64,000 bases of DNA. Source: Megalopta genalis. Taxonomy: Eukaryota > Arthropoda > Insecta > Hymenoptera > Halictidae. Positions 46,866-58,070 of this stretch are shown here, one piece after another. The translations under genes and the position numbers were made by a program. Under the pieces are notes generated by a model. It saw nothing but the letters and a program-made list of their open reading frames with translations. It did not search any database and was not told where the DNA came from. The DNA lies in assembly GCF_051020955.1 (NCBI RefSeq), contig NC_135016.1, forward strand, positions 28,429,131 to 28,493,130, given 5' to 3'. How positions within the stretch are numbered: the stretch's first letter is position 1; the number at the start of each line of letters is the position of its first letter.

Positions 46866-48507
46866 GAACGCAGATAACGCATCGCTAAGACCATAGCTGT
46901 AATATTATTAAAGTGTACGTAAAGGCAACCAGCGACTCCATTAAACTTAATTCCATTTGGAAACATCGCGCACATACAGAATCTATACGTTATCATTAAC
47001 GAATGAAGAATTAAATGCATAAGTGGCGTTTACTTCTTGCAATTGATGTAAAAACCTTTGATTTCTCATAAAGATACGCGTTCTAGTGACAATTAGAGTT
47101 ACAGGCTCGGTTAGACTGTGAATTTTTTCGTGTCAAGTGTATTAAAAACAAAGAACATGCCTATGTTACTTGTATGCTAAGAAATTTTCTGACCGACCAA
47201 AGAAGTGGCTTCGCGAACGCGCGAAATATTCTCGTTTCTCTCTCGCTGCCCGTAATTCGATTCAATGAAGCTTCATTTATCGTGTTCTGAATTTCATGAA
47301 ATAATTTATGAACGTGCGGAGTCGTGCGAAAATTCGTACCGTAGTGCCTGCTGTAACTCTTTCCAAGAAATAATTCGGTTTAAGTAAATCCCAATTACGA
47401 TCAGCATCATAATTAAACCGCGAGTTCTCGTGCAACGTAAAACGGTTTTCATTTAATCGTGCGAAAGTCAAATGACATTTGCACGCGTTACGATTTAATA
47501 TCGAAAACCGTGGTGCAAGAATGCACCTAACGCGTTTACATATTCGCGCCAGTCTCCCATTTCACAAAGAGGTTTCTCCATTTCAAAATATTGCAACCGC
47601 ATACAACGGGGGTGCAGCGTTATTCACAAAGCCGGCGGCGCTAAACATCGGAAGAACGATAAACAAGAACAAAAAAAGATAGAAGAGGGATTAATCATTT
47701 CTCAATAATTACAAAGAGACAGGGCCAGTGTATCGCGATCGAGGCCCGCGTTTTATTCGCCGGCGGGTAGGTTGAACGGTGCGGCTGGAAACAATTAAGG
47801 TAATTTACGTTTTCGAGGCACGAACGACACAAACAAATAATGACAGTTAAATCCCGGTTGAAATCCGGCGGTGGCCGGCGCAAGTGGCGTATCCAGTACA
47901 TTGTCAGACGTAGGTTACAGTGCAGGTAGTGGTAGAGGAACAACGTTAATCAGACCGAGTAAACACCTACCGCTGATTGTGCCACGTATATGGGAAATGC
48001 GTGGCGGCACACAAAGCATTAGGAATCTACGATGGGAGGCATCGATCGCTGGAAAGCCGGCATTATTCGGCCAGAAGGAAAGAGCTCTCGTGAACCCACC
48101 AAACCTCGGCCATTCCGTGGACACTGAATCACGCGTTACTAGTTCCCCGAATTCTAGAGCTGTCCACGTACTCCAGTTTCGAAGCGAGCAACATTCCTTA
48201 ATTCGGCATTCATCGCTGCTTTGTTCGCTGGTGCTCGCGGCTTTAGCTTTGTCGTTCATCGACGAAAACGCGTGAATCGACAAATTAAACGTAACGACGA
48301 TTAGAACCGGCGAGAAGGATATAAAAAAGAAAAATTAAACAGTCAAGTTGATAAGAAGATCGGTACTTCTGGAATCGAGAAATTAGAGTCGCGAATGCAA
48401 GCTGCGTTTTCTCTTTGTAGGATTTAATTTTGAATTTCTGACGAATCATAGATACGGAGTCGTGCAGTAAAATACAGATGTTTTTAAATATGTGAAGCTG
48501 CAAATAC
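46866..48507. other. No gene seen
   Basis: AT-rich to 47860, then a GC-balanced part with opposing frames of 134 and 122 codons (47871-48283), neither recognised. One end of a CTAGACTGCGGATT-type MITE (AAGATACGCGTTCTAG) lies near 47071. Confidence 0.5.
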
Positions 48508-48831
48508 CACTTTATCGTCCGGTCGTGGTTGAGGCTGCCACTCATTAAGGACTGGCTTAGTCGCGCGCGCATTTGCTCCCAGTACCGGCTAAATTTTCGC
48601 TATTCATTGTGTTGTGCTTATTCCTTTAAAAATAATAATAAATAATAATATAATTATTATAATTATAATTCATAAGGATATGGGGAGGTCAGCATACAGG
48701 AGGTCAGCTACTAACAAAACAGTAAAGAAGCGAAAACCGTCGATAGCTAAAGGTCGATTAATAGGCTATCGGTCGATAAGCATTGGCAATCGAAAAGCCG
48801 ATTAATAGGCTAGCGGTCGATAAAGTGTTAA
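48508..48831. mobile_element. TTAA-type piggyBac-like MITE, family H (copy 2, inverted)
   Basis: Near-identical reverse complement of 46159-46486. The right end CGATAAAGTGTTAA is complete (TTAA 48828-48831); the left end has lost TTAA (TACCACTTTATCG). The two copies flank 2.0 kb in inverted orientation. Confidence 0.88.
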
Positions 48832-50794
48832 GTTTTGAGGTATATATCCAACTGCGTGGCCTAAGCGAAGGATAAGTTTGACAGAACTACTCATTTTATT
48901 TCGATTATTTATTTATAAAATTATTTCATCTATTTATAATATTATTTTCAATATTATTTCATTGTAATATTTTATATATTATTTATAGTATTATTTCAAC
49001 CATTATATATTATTTTAACTATTTTTATATTATTACAACTTGTTTCTGACCACAGGTGAGAGCACATTTCACGCGTTAGGTTCTATTAGAAGACATGCAT
49101 GATTAGCGAAGCATTGCTTGGAAGCAAGGCAAAACATCCTTTGTGCAAGACAAAACAACTTCCGTGACAATGACCTGAAGTATAACAATTCAGCCGCGTA
49201 CAAAACAACGTAGAAATTATTCTTATAAATTGCAAGCGTCGCCGTTATCTTTCTGTTCAATTTTGATAATGAAAGCCGCCGTATACGGCCAAGAAAAATA
49301 GATTACGAAACGATTTATCTTCCCGCTGTGCATAAATTGTCTTGGAAAGGTTCAAAGACCGATAAAATAGCATTATTCCTGGCACGATTGATCGCGAAGT
49401 TAAACAAAACCCGAGTACTCGATTGAAACTGGCTTCAGGGGACAGTATATTTCCCGGTGTTTCATGGGAATGCAGACAGCAAGAATTATCGAATAACATT
49501 ATTTCCCTTTGGCCCCGTTCGAAAGGCTCGCGATTTAATCGCCGAGAAATCACGTTAAAGAAAAACAGCATTGGAAGAGTCCGCGCCTTTTAGGTGACCT
49601 TAATAAATTGCGGGAAGCTTTCCTGAGAAGTATTTACTCTTCCACTAATCCCTTCAAGGTTGTCACTTCTTAAGGGATCGAGGGGAGAAATCTCTTAAAT
49701 GCTTTAAACGACTGCGAAGAGCACTGGAATAAGGAAGTTATCGGCTTAAGGCGAAATGCGAGCGAGCGACAACCATTGGCCGTAGAAAACCAATGGAACT
49801 AGCAATCTCGCTTCCCGATTGCATTCCCTTCGAAATGACAAACGGCCGTTTCTCGCCGATTCCAATTTCGTCTGGCGCTTAAACACTCAACGGTTCGGTA
49901 AACTGTTCGATGTTCTCGCAGACCGTGAAACCTTATGCAAATTTTCTATCCACGAATTCGAACAAAATGGCATTCCACGTACTTTCAATTTGACCGTCTT
50001 TCGATCGAATACGCATTCGCTCTCTATTTTTTTTATTGATCGTAGCAACAGATTATTTGCATTAATTCGGATGTATATTATTCGCATCAAATCAGGTGTA
50101 TACTATTTGCATTAATTTAGATTATTGTTTCAGCAAGATTACTATCGTGGAAAATAGATACAACGCTGATGTTTTCTACGATTTTAATGCTGACTTTGGA
50201 TTTATAAAAAGTATTTGGTATAGAACATACCTTATTACTTTCCTTTTTCATTTCTGCATCATTCCAACCGATTGCAGTTTTTTAAAACTATTTTTTTAGC
50301 CGTAGCAGACTAGTCTTTCTGTCATCTAAAAAAAAGATTCAAGTCATTTCGTTCAATTTGTAAACAGTTATTCTTTTTTAAAAGATCATCCGAATATTAA
50401 TGCGATTCACAGTACGCCACACTGGGACACTGAGATCCGAATCAGTTTTCAAACAACTGTCACTCGAAAACTGGCAATACTATTGAGACCCAAAAAGTTG
50501 AGGCTATAATTTGAACCTTCTAAAACATCGTTTCTTTTACTAAACCTCGATATCTCGCTTCTAAGTATACCGAATTAATTGTTAATTATAATCTTCTCAT
50601 GGCAATATCACTTCCCCGAAGAGAACATGTAGGACATTTCGGCGCATTGTGACAGCGGTGACTTAAATCGTGTTGAAACTGAACTCTGCATTAATCGAAA
50701 TAGCGAAAAGAGGAAAACGAAAGAGCAGAAAGAAAAGCGATGGCTAGAACGCGAACAAAGGGAGTTAAAAGACGCGTTAATATTGAAATCTGCA
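48832..50794. other. No gene seen
   Basis: AT-rich with a TATTATTTC-rich stretch at 48890-49040 and mixed DNA up to 50794. Frames under 105 codons, unrecognised. Confidence 0.55.
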
Positions 50795-51396
50795 TTAACC
50801 CTTTCGCTCCGAACGACGGATATATCCGTCATCCATATGAACACTCGCGGAGCCGAACGCCGGATATATCCGACATCCACATGATCGCCCTCTGGGGACG
50901 AACGCCGGATATATCCGACATGCTGGTAAAATCGCGACCTAATTTTTGGACTGCACCGCCTCTTGTTACTATTGCGTGAATCTTTTGACGAAACAAACAA
51001 ACGACAGTCCGAAATAAACGACACACCATTCAAGTTATATTTGTTCTACCTGCATTTCCCATTATTATTGTGTTACATGTCATAAAGGGATAGAAAATCG
51101 AAAGTACTAACTTTAGGACTAATTATTATGTATTATGTTTTGTATTATGAATATTATGTTTTATTTTATTACTGTATATTATATATTATTTCTTCACTTT
51201 TTCCATTGTTAATGAAACTTTTTTTACCTATTAAATAACTTTATACCTTATGCAGAAATTATAACTATATTGTTTTAAAGAAAAATCCCTTTTCTTCCCA
51301 AATACACTACCCACGCGCAATGTGCACAATTTCGGCGGGTGGTTCCGTTCAGGAGGGGCGCTACGGCGGACTGAACCGCCGTAGCGAAAGGGTTAA
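50795..51396. mobile_element. TTAA-bounded piggyBac-like element, family I
   Basis: The ends are TTAACCCTTTCGCTCCG and, reversed, TTAACCCTTTCGCTACGG, with TTAA at 50795-50798 and 51393-51396. Three copies of CGGATATATCCG lie inside the left end at 50817-50828 (within GACGGATATATCCGTC), 50861-50872 and 50906-50917. A GGCGGTTCAGTCCGCC-type inverted word is next to the right end. The interior is AT-rich and noncoding. Confidence 0.87.
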
Positions 51397-52312
51397 TCTA
51401 AACGGTCGAAAGAGACAGACGAAAAATCAGAAAAAAAGAGCCGGCTAGAATCGAAAGCAGAGGATTGAGTTTCTAAAATGAAAGCTAAAATCGGCAAATA
51501 ACATTACGATGGAAAGTTCGAGTTCGATCCTTTCGCAACGACGGCGTAGTCGGCGAGTGCGTCGTTTTCCCATGAAACGGCTGGGTCGTTCCCTTCCGGT
51601 CTTGAAATTCGGCTCGGTAGGCCGGTTATGAATAAGCTTCGTCCTGGAATCGCTAAACCGTCGGCAAACGACGTACGCAGGGCGAATCGCAAGCTGTCTC
51701 CTTTCCATGCCACGTCCGAACGAAATTGTTTCCGCGCTGTCGAATTTTCACCGAGCAAGAACTCCTCGTCAAATAATGCGGTTGCCCCGAGGTTTGAGTT
51801 TCAGGAGACGCAGAGACACGACAAGAGAAACAGAGAAGCAGAGAGGAGGAGACGGAGAGCAAGAGAAAGAGAGTGAGAGAGAGAGAGAGAGAGCCGGGGA
51901 GGGAAGGAGAGATAGACAGCGTGTGCCGCACCGTGGCGGGGGTGGTTCGGTTGTTTTTCAGTTTCGCATTTCCATACTGTCTGCAGGAGCCTGTATGGAA
52001 ATTCGACGCGACCGGCACGCCTCCCGCGTACCAATATTGAGTTCGAACGAATACTGATGGCCGCATGCATTATCCTTCCGGAATAGATAAACGCGATAAA
52101 GGAACAACGAGGATGCGTCGCATCGCGTCGCGCTCCGGCAACGCGGGGATGCCTCTGCACGGGGACCGACAATGGATCGGAATTACCTCGCCTGTCCAGA
52201 TTCGGCGAAGCAAAGCATCGCGTGATTTCACGGAGACAGAGCCATCCTTGACGCCATAAACACCGCGCCAATTGATTTTATTCATGCTCGAGGAGCACGG
52301 CCAAATTCGTTC
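51397..52312. other. No gene seen; GA-rich and GC-rich
   Basis: A GA-rich run at 51815-51915 produces KERERER-type translations. The other frames (up to 156 codons) overlap on both strands and are unrecognised. Confidence 0.5.
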
Positions 52313-52486
52313 TTAACACTTTGACTGCCGTGCCACGCATATTTGGCTCGCCGAAATTCATGAATTCCAAATCCTTTTTCCAAAATACCGTAATTCATTC
52401 GCCTCGGATGGCTCGCTCCATATTCCGACAAAGATTTAATTAACCCCTTACACTATGATTTCTTCCACGTCCACGTTCATTAGATA
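52313..52486. other. Two unpaired piggyBac-like left ends
   Basis: TTAACACTTTGACTGCCGTG at 52313 and TTAACCCCTTACACTATG at 52439 look like the left ends of TTAA elements, but I found no matching right ends before or after the mariner at 52487. They may be eroded elements or chance. Confidence 0.35.
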
Positions 52487-53404
52487 CTACTGTGATCAAA
52501 AAGTAAGGTGAATTTGTTTATAAAATGTAAATTCTTTATTTATTCTTCCAAATCAATCATCCCCTTCAATTTCATCCCCGTCCGATAAAACGCACTGTTT
52601 CCGACGCTTTTTCCAGTCCTCGAAACAGTCGGAATAGTCTTTTTCCGGTATAGCCTTCAAGACCTTCTTCGATTCGGTTTTTATCTCCTCAATCGTGTCA
52701 AAACGGCGTCCCCGCATTGGCTTTTTGAGTTTGCTGAATAACCAGAAGTCGCACGGAGCCAAATCAGGCGAATACGGTGGTTGCGGAACGATATGAGTCG
52801 AGTTTTTGGCAAAAAAGTCGCGAAGAACCAATGCAGTATGACATGGCACCAATCGAGACTTGACGCGTTTGAGACACAAAACATCCTTCAAAATGGTTTG
52901 GACTGAGCCAAATGATATTCCAACACTATCAGCGAGGTCTCTCATTGTCAGTCGACGATTTTCAAGCACCAAATCTTCGATTTTTTGGACGTGGCCCTCG
53001 TCGGTAGACGTTGATGGTCGTCCAGAGCGCGGTTCGTCTTCAACGCGTTCTCGGCCCGCTTTGAACTCGTTGTACCACTTATAAACGTTTTTCTGTGCCA
53101 TAGTTTGATCACCAAAGGCCTTCCGCAACATTTTCAACGTGTCCGCACAAGAATATTCGTTCCGCAAACAAAATTTGATGCAAGTTCTTTGCTCAACAAA
53201 ATCACCCATTGTAAAAATCGAAAAATTCACTTTTGGTCGTTTACTAAAACACGTGTAACTCGGAGATAATTAAACCTTTTAACAAACAGACGCTTGGCAA
53301 TTGTTATAGACAGTCCTACCAACCTAGGAAAAAAACAATTGCCTGCCTTCCTAATGTCCGGGACTTTTAAATGACAATTTCACCTTACTTTTTGATCACA
53401 GTAG
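52487..53404 (-). mobile_element. Mariner element with in-frame internal deletion
   Basis: The inverted ends are CTACTGTGATCAAAAAGTAA at 52487 and the reverse complement ending at 53404, with TA at 52485-52486 and 53405-53406. At 918 bp it lacks about 360 bp of a full mariner, all from the middle of the transposase gene. Confidence 0.95.
52553..53209 (-). CDS. Mariner transposase derivative lacking two catalytic residues
   Basis: An intact 218-codon frame from ATG at 53209. Residues 1-66 form the N-terminal helix-turn-helix region (KWYNEFKAGRERVEDEPRSG, GRPS at 63-66). Residues about 76-112 form the second helix-turn-helix (LTMRDLADSVGISFGSVQTI). After SRLVP (118-122) the sequence jumps to CHTALVLRDFFAKN, so the catalytic centre with the first and second aspartates is gone; the third is Asp154 (YSPDLAPCDFWLF). 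The usual length is about 340-350. The frame has no stop or frameshift across the deletion, so it could yield a protein that binds the element's ends but cannot cut. Such products can act as inhibitors in trans; this is inference. Confidence 0.85.
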   Translation of the reverse strand: MGDFVEQRTCIKFCLRNEYSCADTLKMLRKAFGDQTMAQKNVYKWYNEFKAGRERVEDEPRSGRPSTSTDEGHVQKIEDLVLENRRLTMRDLADSVGISFGSVQTILKDVLCLKRVKSRLVPCHTALVLRDFFAKNSTHIVPQPPYSPDLAPCDFWLFSKLKKPMRGRRFDTIEEIKTESKKVLKAIPEKDYSDCFEDWKKRRKQCVLSDGDEIEGDD

Positions 53405-53658
53405 TACTTTTACGTTCTTAATCATTTTTCCGATAGAACGAGATAATTTTTGTTTCTCGCGCGTCTTCGTAATACTTTTGTTGAAATTTTAACAACGAAC
53501 AAAAATTAATCTATAGTTTACTTAGTACTAAGATACTAAGATATCGGTTTACATTTTCGCCGGTTCCGTCAGCGGGCAACGACGGTGATGTAAACTGTAT
53601 ATAGTAGATACCGCGATACATCATCACCGGTACCATTAGATATACATCGTGCCCTGAC

Positions 53659-53901
53659 TGTTTGGGGATCCCAGCGTCACGTATACAATGTGAAACGCGA
53701 CAAATAAAACGTCTCTGATTGGTGGATAAGACGAACCCAAGAAGGGTATAAAAGAAGCGTTTTTTCTTACCGGACTCTCTGTAGAGTTTGGTCGCTCGAT
53801 CGTTTTCGCCCATATACCTTCTCTCAATAAAGGAATAAAATAAAGTCCTTTTTTAAGCAAAGAATTAGAATCATATTCATTTTCATTCCATAATCCCAAC
53901 A
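53659..53901 (+). mobile_element. Probable solo LTR
   Basis: It begins TGTTTGGGGATCCC and ends ATAATCCCAACA, giving TG...CA termini with short inverted ends. Inside, in order: ATTGG (CCAAT-box reverse), TATAAAAG at 53747-53754, and AATAAA signals at 53826-53831 and 53834-53839, a U3-R-U5 layout. No clear 5-bp target duplication, no internal retroelement frame and no second LTR in the window. It could also be an isolated promoter. Confidence 0.5.
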
Positions 53902-54896
53902 ACTTTCAATCGTAGACTTTGATAACGAAATAATGATTTTTTGATTCAGAAAATAATTCATATTTAGTATAGATCGTGTACGAAATGCTCGTCGCGAGTT
54001 CGATTCGTTATTATAATGCAGGTGGTTAATTAACTAAACATTTAGGTTTGAGAATATGGGTATGGAGAAACGCTCCTTTTTTTCCTGCGCGTGTTCAGTG
54101 TCCAAATCTATTTTGTTTTACGAATTTTTTAGGTTTCTTCACATCTATTAGTACTGTACATGCATGTTTCCATCTAATTTCGGCTTAAAAATGAACAGCG
54201 ATAAAGTATTACAGCTTAGAATGATCGAATTGCACAAGGAAGAGCTCCGACATTAGGTAGACAAAGTGGATCTCCGATCGATCATCCTAATCGACGAATA
54301 AAGCACAATTACCTTGACAAAACACGTGGAATGAAATTACAATAATCGAGTGTGCGGCAATCGTTGACAATTTTCGAGAAAAACTTCGAAAATGTATCGA
54401 AGCAGAAAGCAACGAGTGTTGAACGCGTAATGTAAATTTGATCGTTCAGTTTTCTGATTAATACGTTTTTTAAACTGGTGAAATATGCAGATGGGAATGG
54501 AGAACGGTGGAATTGCGGTGAACGGACTTCGGCTAGTGAATTTTGCCGAACCGTTTTGACAGAAAGCCATAAAAATTCTACAGCGCTGGAACAGCGGCGG
54601 AAGATTATCCGTCAGAATGCAGCTTAATTGACTTCGTAGCGTTACCGCACAGATTTGAAATAAAGCTCTCGATGAGAAAAGGTTGAAAACATTTCCGATA
54701 AACCAATATTTTTCACGCAGGAATTACAGACCCAACGGTTGGAAAATGATACACCGAAACAGTCGAAACAGTACGATTGATTTAAAAAAACTTCGCGCAC
54801 TCTTGGCACAGCAAACGGACAATGCGAACGCAGATTCTATAAAATTGTGTCGTCTACGTTATAAGAAAGAAGTTAACATTCCATCATCGCTATTTA
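53902..54896. other. No gene seen
   Basis: AT-rich DNA, frames under 105 codons; the longest runs into the MITE at 54897. Confidence 0.55.
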
Positions 54897-55113
54897 CAGT
54901 AATGTCTCCCTTACTGACGCTCAGATTGTCCACTCTAAAATGGATAACTTGGGAAGAGGAGATGCGATTATTCGAGCCTTGCGGCTCGTTTTTATAATCG
55001 TGGACAATTTATAACTATAAAAATAAACCGCAAGGCTCGAATAATCGTATCTCCTCTTCCCAAATTGTCCATGTTTGTGGTCAATCTGGGCGTCAATTAG
55101 AAAGACATTACTG
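54897..55113. mobile_element. Palindromic MITE, CAGTAATGTCTCCC family
   Basis: Complete copy, CAGTAATGTCTCCCTTACTG to GACATTACTG, with TA on both sides. Confidence 0.93.
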
Positions 55114-55167
55114 TACTACGATTTCACTCGTTTGTCAAATATACAGAACGTTCCGTTTAACTGAATG

Positions 55168-55250
55168 CAGTGAAATATTTCGGAAGAGATTGGAGCTACG
55201 AAAAGAATGTTTATTCAAAAGCTGTTAAAGCTGTATCAACAATTTCTTTT
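55168..55250. repeat. Dispersed copy of the non-MITE half of the 251-bp unit
   Basis: GTGAAATATTTCGGAAGAG through GTATCAACAATTTCTTTT is the reverse complement of the last ~85 bp of each 251-bp unit (14147-15401). Here it lies 54 bp from a MITE of the same family that forms the other part of that unit. Confidence 0.88.
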
Positions 55251-56582
55251 TTGACTTTTTTAAATCAGACCATACGTTTTCTTATTCGTACTACGACCTG
55301 TACTCTCCAGGTGTTTACAAATTTTGATTAGAAAATAGACGAAATAAAAGTATAAGAAAATTGAATATATCTTATTCGATAAATATAAAGTTAATTGTCT
55401 TTTCTTTCTTTCTTTTTATTCTGGGTTAAAGCAGAGAATAATAAATAGTACAAATACATAAAAGGCAATCGCAACGATGACGAACCAAACGAAATGGTAT
55501 AAACAAGATAGCTACATTAAATTATACTATATACATCTTCTATTAACGAGATAAATGATAGAATGAGAGACACAAGACGCACTCAATGCGATAAAACCGA
55601 GTCCATTTCCTGGCGTTATACGTATCGAAATAAATAAAAAAGAAACGACTCGATAAAATGATTTAGACAAGCAAGATTTCGCAATTAGCGCAGAAAAGCC
55701 TGATTTTTCAAGAAGATTCGCAGCCAACTAATTAGCCGGCAGCGGGAAAATTCCCAACGAGGCGAAAAAGAAGCGTAAATTGGAAAAAGACGCAGGGTTT
55801 GCGGGGCAATGAAAGCAATCCGAGCGACACAGGATTCCGGGACGATCGCCGGCGATCAGGACACAGGATTTCAATTAGTCTCCGGAGCGTTTGTGTCGTT
55901 TAGCAGATATTTCCGGCGGCGGGGCGCGGCGGGGGACGGTGGCCGGCGCGTGCACACGCGTTTCGCCGTGGATGAACTGCAGCCGGGTCGTTAATTAAAA
56001 TCATGATTGTGTCTCCGACGAAATAGAGTAATCTCCTTCGCGTTCGCCGGTGTTCCGCTCTCGCGTGCCTGGCCTCGACGCGTCGCGACGCCGACGACCA
56101 GAAATTTTCGTAGACGCGAGTTTTCTTTGTCGTTTTGTTCCGGCGGCGAACGGTGGTCGACTCTCTTCTAACGAGGCATTCGCAACGAACGTCCGCAGCC
56201 TGGCAGATGGACGTCGGTTTTTATCGCGCACAAAGTGCCGCGGCAGAAACGAACTGTCACCCGGCTGCTCCTCGTGCAAGGAAAAATCCATTGACACGCT
56301 CCTGTAGCATTTATCCCGGGCCGGCTCGCCGTGGAAAACAGCGCGAGAGGGCCGGCTGCTTTTTACCCGGCGTAAATTGTGATCGATTGCCTTCTGCCAC
56401 TCCGTTTCTCGCGGTGGATCTTCCAGCAGACTTTTTCCAGCTTTTTAGCCGGCCACCGGTGAAACTGATGGCCCATGTTAGGAAAATTAAAGGACTATTC
56501 AGACTTTCCACCGTTTTTGTTGCGTTGCGCGCTCGAAGAAGGAAATTTATTCGATTGTTTCTCGCTAAGCTAATTAGATATA
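55251..56582. other. No gene seen
   Basis: AT-rich to 55730, GC-rich 55800-56500. Frames up to 160 codons (56135-56617) overlap on both strands without recognisable content. Confidence 0.5.
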
Positions 56583-57545
56583 CAAGGTGGGGCATTTTAG
56601 ATAGGTCAACTGAATAACTCGCTTGTTTTTGAAAATAGGAGAAAATGTATTAGACCAAATTTACTTGGTATCGGAGGACTCATATATAATCTGGTATTAC
56701 CAATCTTTCTGTAGGTGGAGGCGTCAAGGAGATACGAAGGTCAATTCTGTTTTTTTAAATGGTACAGTAAGTTTTTTTACTTACATTCTGATAGAGTGTT
56801 TCGAGGCGAATACAATGAACTATTATGAAGGACATTCAAGGTCACCCAAAGTGACACAGAAAAGCAAAGCTAAAATACAGTAAAATGGCAAATAATCACA
56901 CAAATTTGTTTATAAATCTAATCAAAAAATAATGTCATCTATTTACTTGTGTGCAATTTTTATCGTCATAATGTAAAAGCTAAGATCAAGTCCAATGCAA
57001 CGACCACAACACTATGACCATATGACATTTAGTACGAAAAGTCCAGAAATATTTACGACATTTCTAATCCTTCGCTGAAATGTATAAATCTCTGAATTTT
57101 TCTTCAAATTATTTTCTAAAACAGATAATTTAAAATTACCAATAATGCTTGAGGATACAGATAAGCGTACAATGTGATTGAATGTTTGTTTATCTTTTGT
57201 GACCCGTGTCACGTAATACACACACGTGATACACGAGTACTCGAAAAGTACTCTGAGACAATTTATTTTCCCTTGCAGTTGACTTTGGGTGACCTTGAAT
57301 GACCTTCATAATAGTTCATTGTATTCGTCTCGAAACACTCTATCAGAATGTAAGTAAAAAAACTTACTGTTCCGTTTTAAAAAACAGAATTGACCTTCGT
57401 ATCTCCTTGACGCCTCCACCTATAGAAAAATTGGTAAAACCAGATTATGAGCCCCCCGATACCAAGTAAGTTTGGTCTAATACATTTTCTCCTATCTTTA
57501 AAAACAAGCGAGTTATTCAAGTGACCTGTTTAAAATGCCCCACCC
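56583..57545. mobile_element. Long-TIR transposon of ~0.96 kb, noncoding
   Basis: The terminal repeats are about 270 bp each. They begin with AAGGTGGGGCATTTTA (left) and AGGGTGGGGCATTTTA (right, reversed) and run through GGTGGAGGCGTCAAGGAGAT to CAAGGTCACCCAAAGT. The flanks are TA-rich. The unique middle of about 420 bp is AT-rich without a transposase-like frame. I do not recognise the family. Confidence 0.88.
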
Positions 57546-57551
57546 TATATA

Positions 57552-57700
57552 TTGGATTGGCCAATAAGTCGTTGCATTTCTTTTCTTTTTAAATGAAAGA
57601 GAAATTTTCCATGAAAACAAAACCATTAATCAATAATATATTTTCCATTTTATTCGATTACATTTTTTCCATCTTTCAGACAACCGAACCAGTAAAAATG
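57552..57700 (-). pseudogene. Mariner 3' end fragment
   Basis: The sequence starts TTGGATTGGCCAATAAGTCG, like a mariner terminal repeat. On the minus strand it encodes the family C-terminus: LSERWKK followed, after a frameshift, by an NGKYIID-like end. It abuts the long-TIR element ending at 57545, separated by TATATA. No other end is present. Confidence 0.78.
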
Positions 57701-57855
57701 ACTGATTTCCGACGTGTTCTTTTACAATTTCTGATACTATAAAAACGTTTTTGTCAGAAATTTTTATACGAACTTCTTCGTTCAAGCATATATTATAATA
57801 AAAATCGTAGGAAGTGTAAATAAATTCAATCTTGTCATTGTCATAAAACAATATA

Positions 57856-58070
57856 CAGTAATGTCTCCCTAACTGACGCTCAGATTATCCACAAAAATGG
57901 ACGATTTGGGAAGAGGAGATGCGATTATTCGAGCCCTGCGGTTCGTTTTCATAGTTACAAATTGCCAAGAAACATCAAAACGAGCTGCAAGGCTCGAATA
58001 ATCGTATCTCCTCTTCCCAAACTGTCCATTTTTGTACGCAATCTGAGCGTCAATTAGGGAGACGTTACTG
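57856..58070. mobile_element. Palindromic MITE, CAGTAATGTCTCCC family
   Basis: Complete copy with TA on both sides (57854-57855, 58071-58072). Arm identity is high, with a small difference at the centre. Confidence 0.93.

Noticed and set aside
47871..48283. Opposing frames of 134 and 122 codons
   Set aside because: Exact mirror overlap on both strands, no family recognised, and no adjoining exon signals.
46182..48805. A 63/64-codon frame conserved in both family H elements (46182-46376 minus, 48614-48805 plus)
   Set aside because: The copies are near-identical as DNA, so frame conservation carries no information; the frame covers A/T runs and subterminal repeats.
49040..49065. Plus-strand TTTCTGACCACAG followed by GTGAGAGC, a possible second ratchet site
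   Set aside because: The pyrimidine tract is weak and the donor is GTGAGA, not GTAAGT; far below the quality of the site at 23704.
57255..57285. Acceptor-like TTTTCCCTTGCAG on the plus strand
   Set aside because: It lies in the terminal repeat of a transposon with no downstream exon, so it is likely chance.
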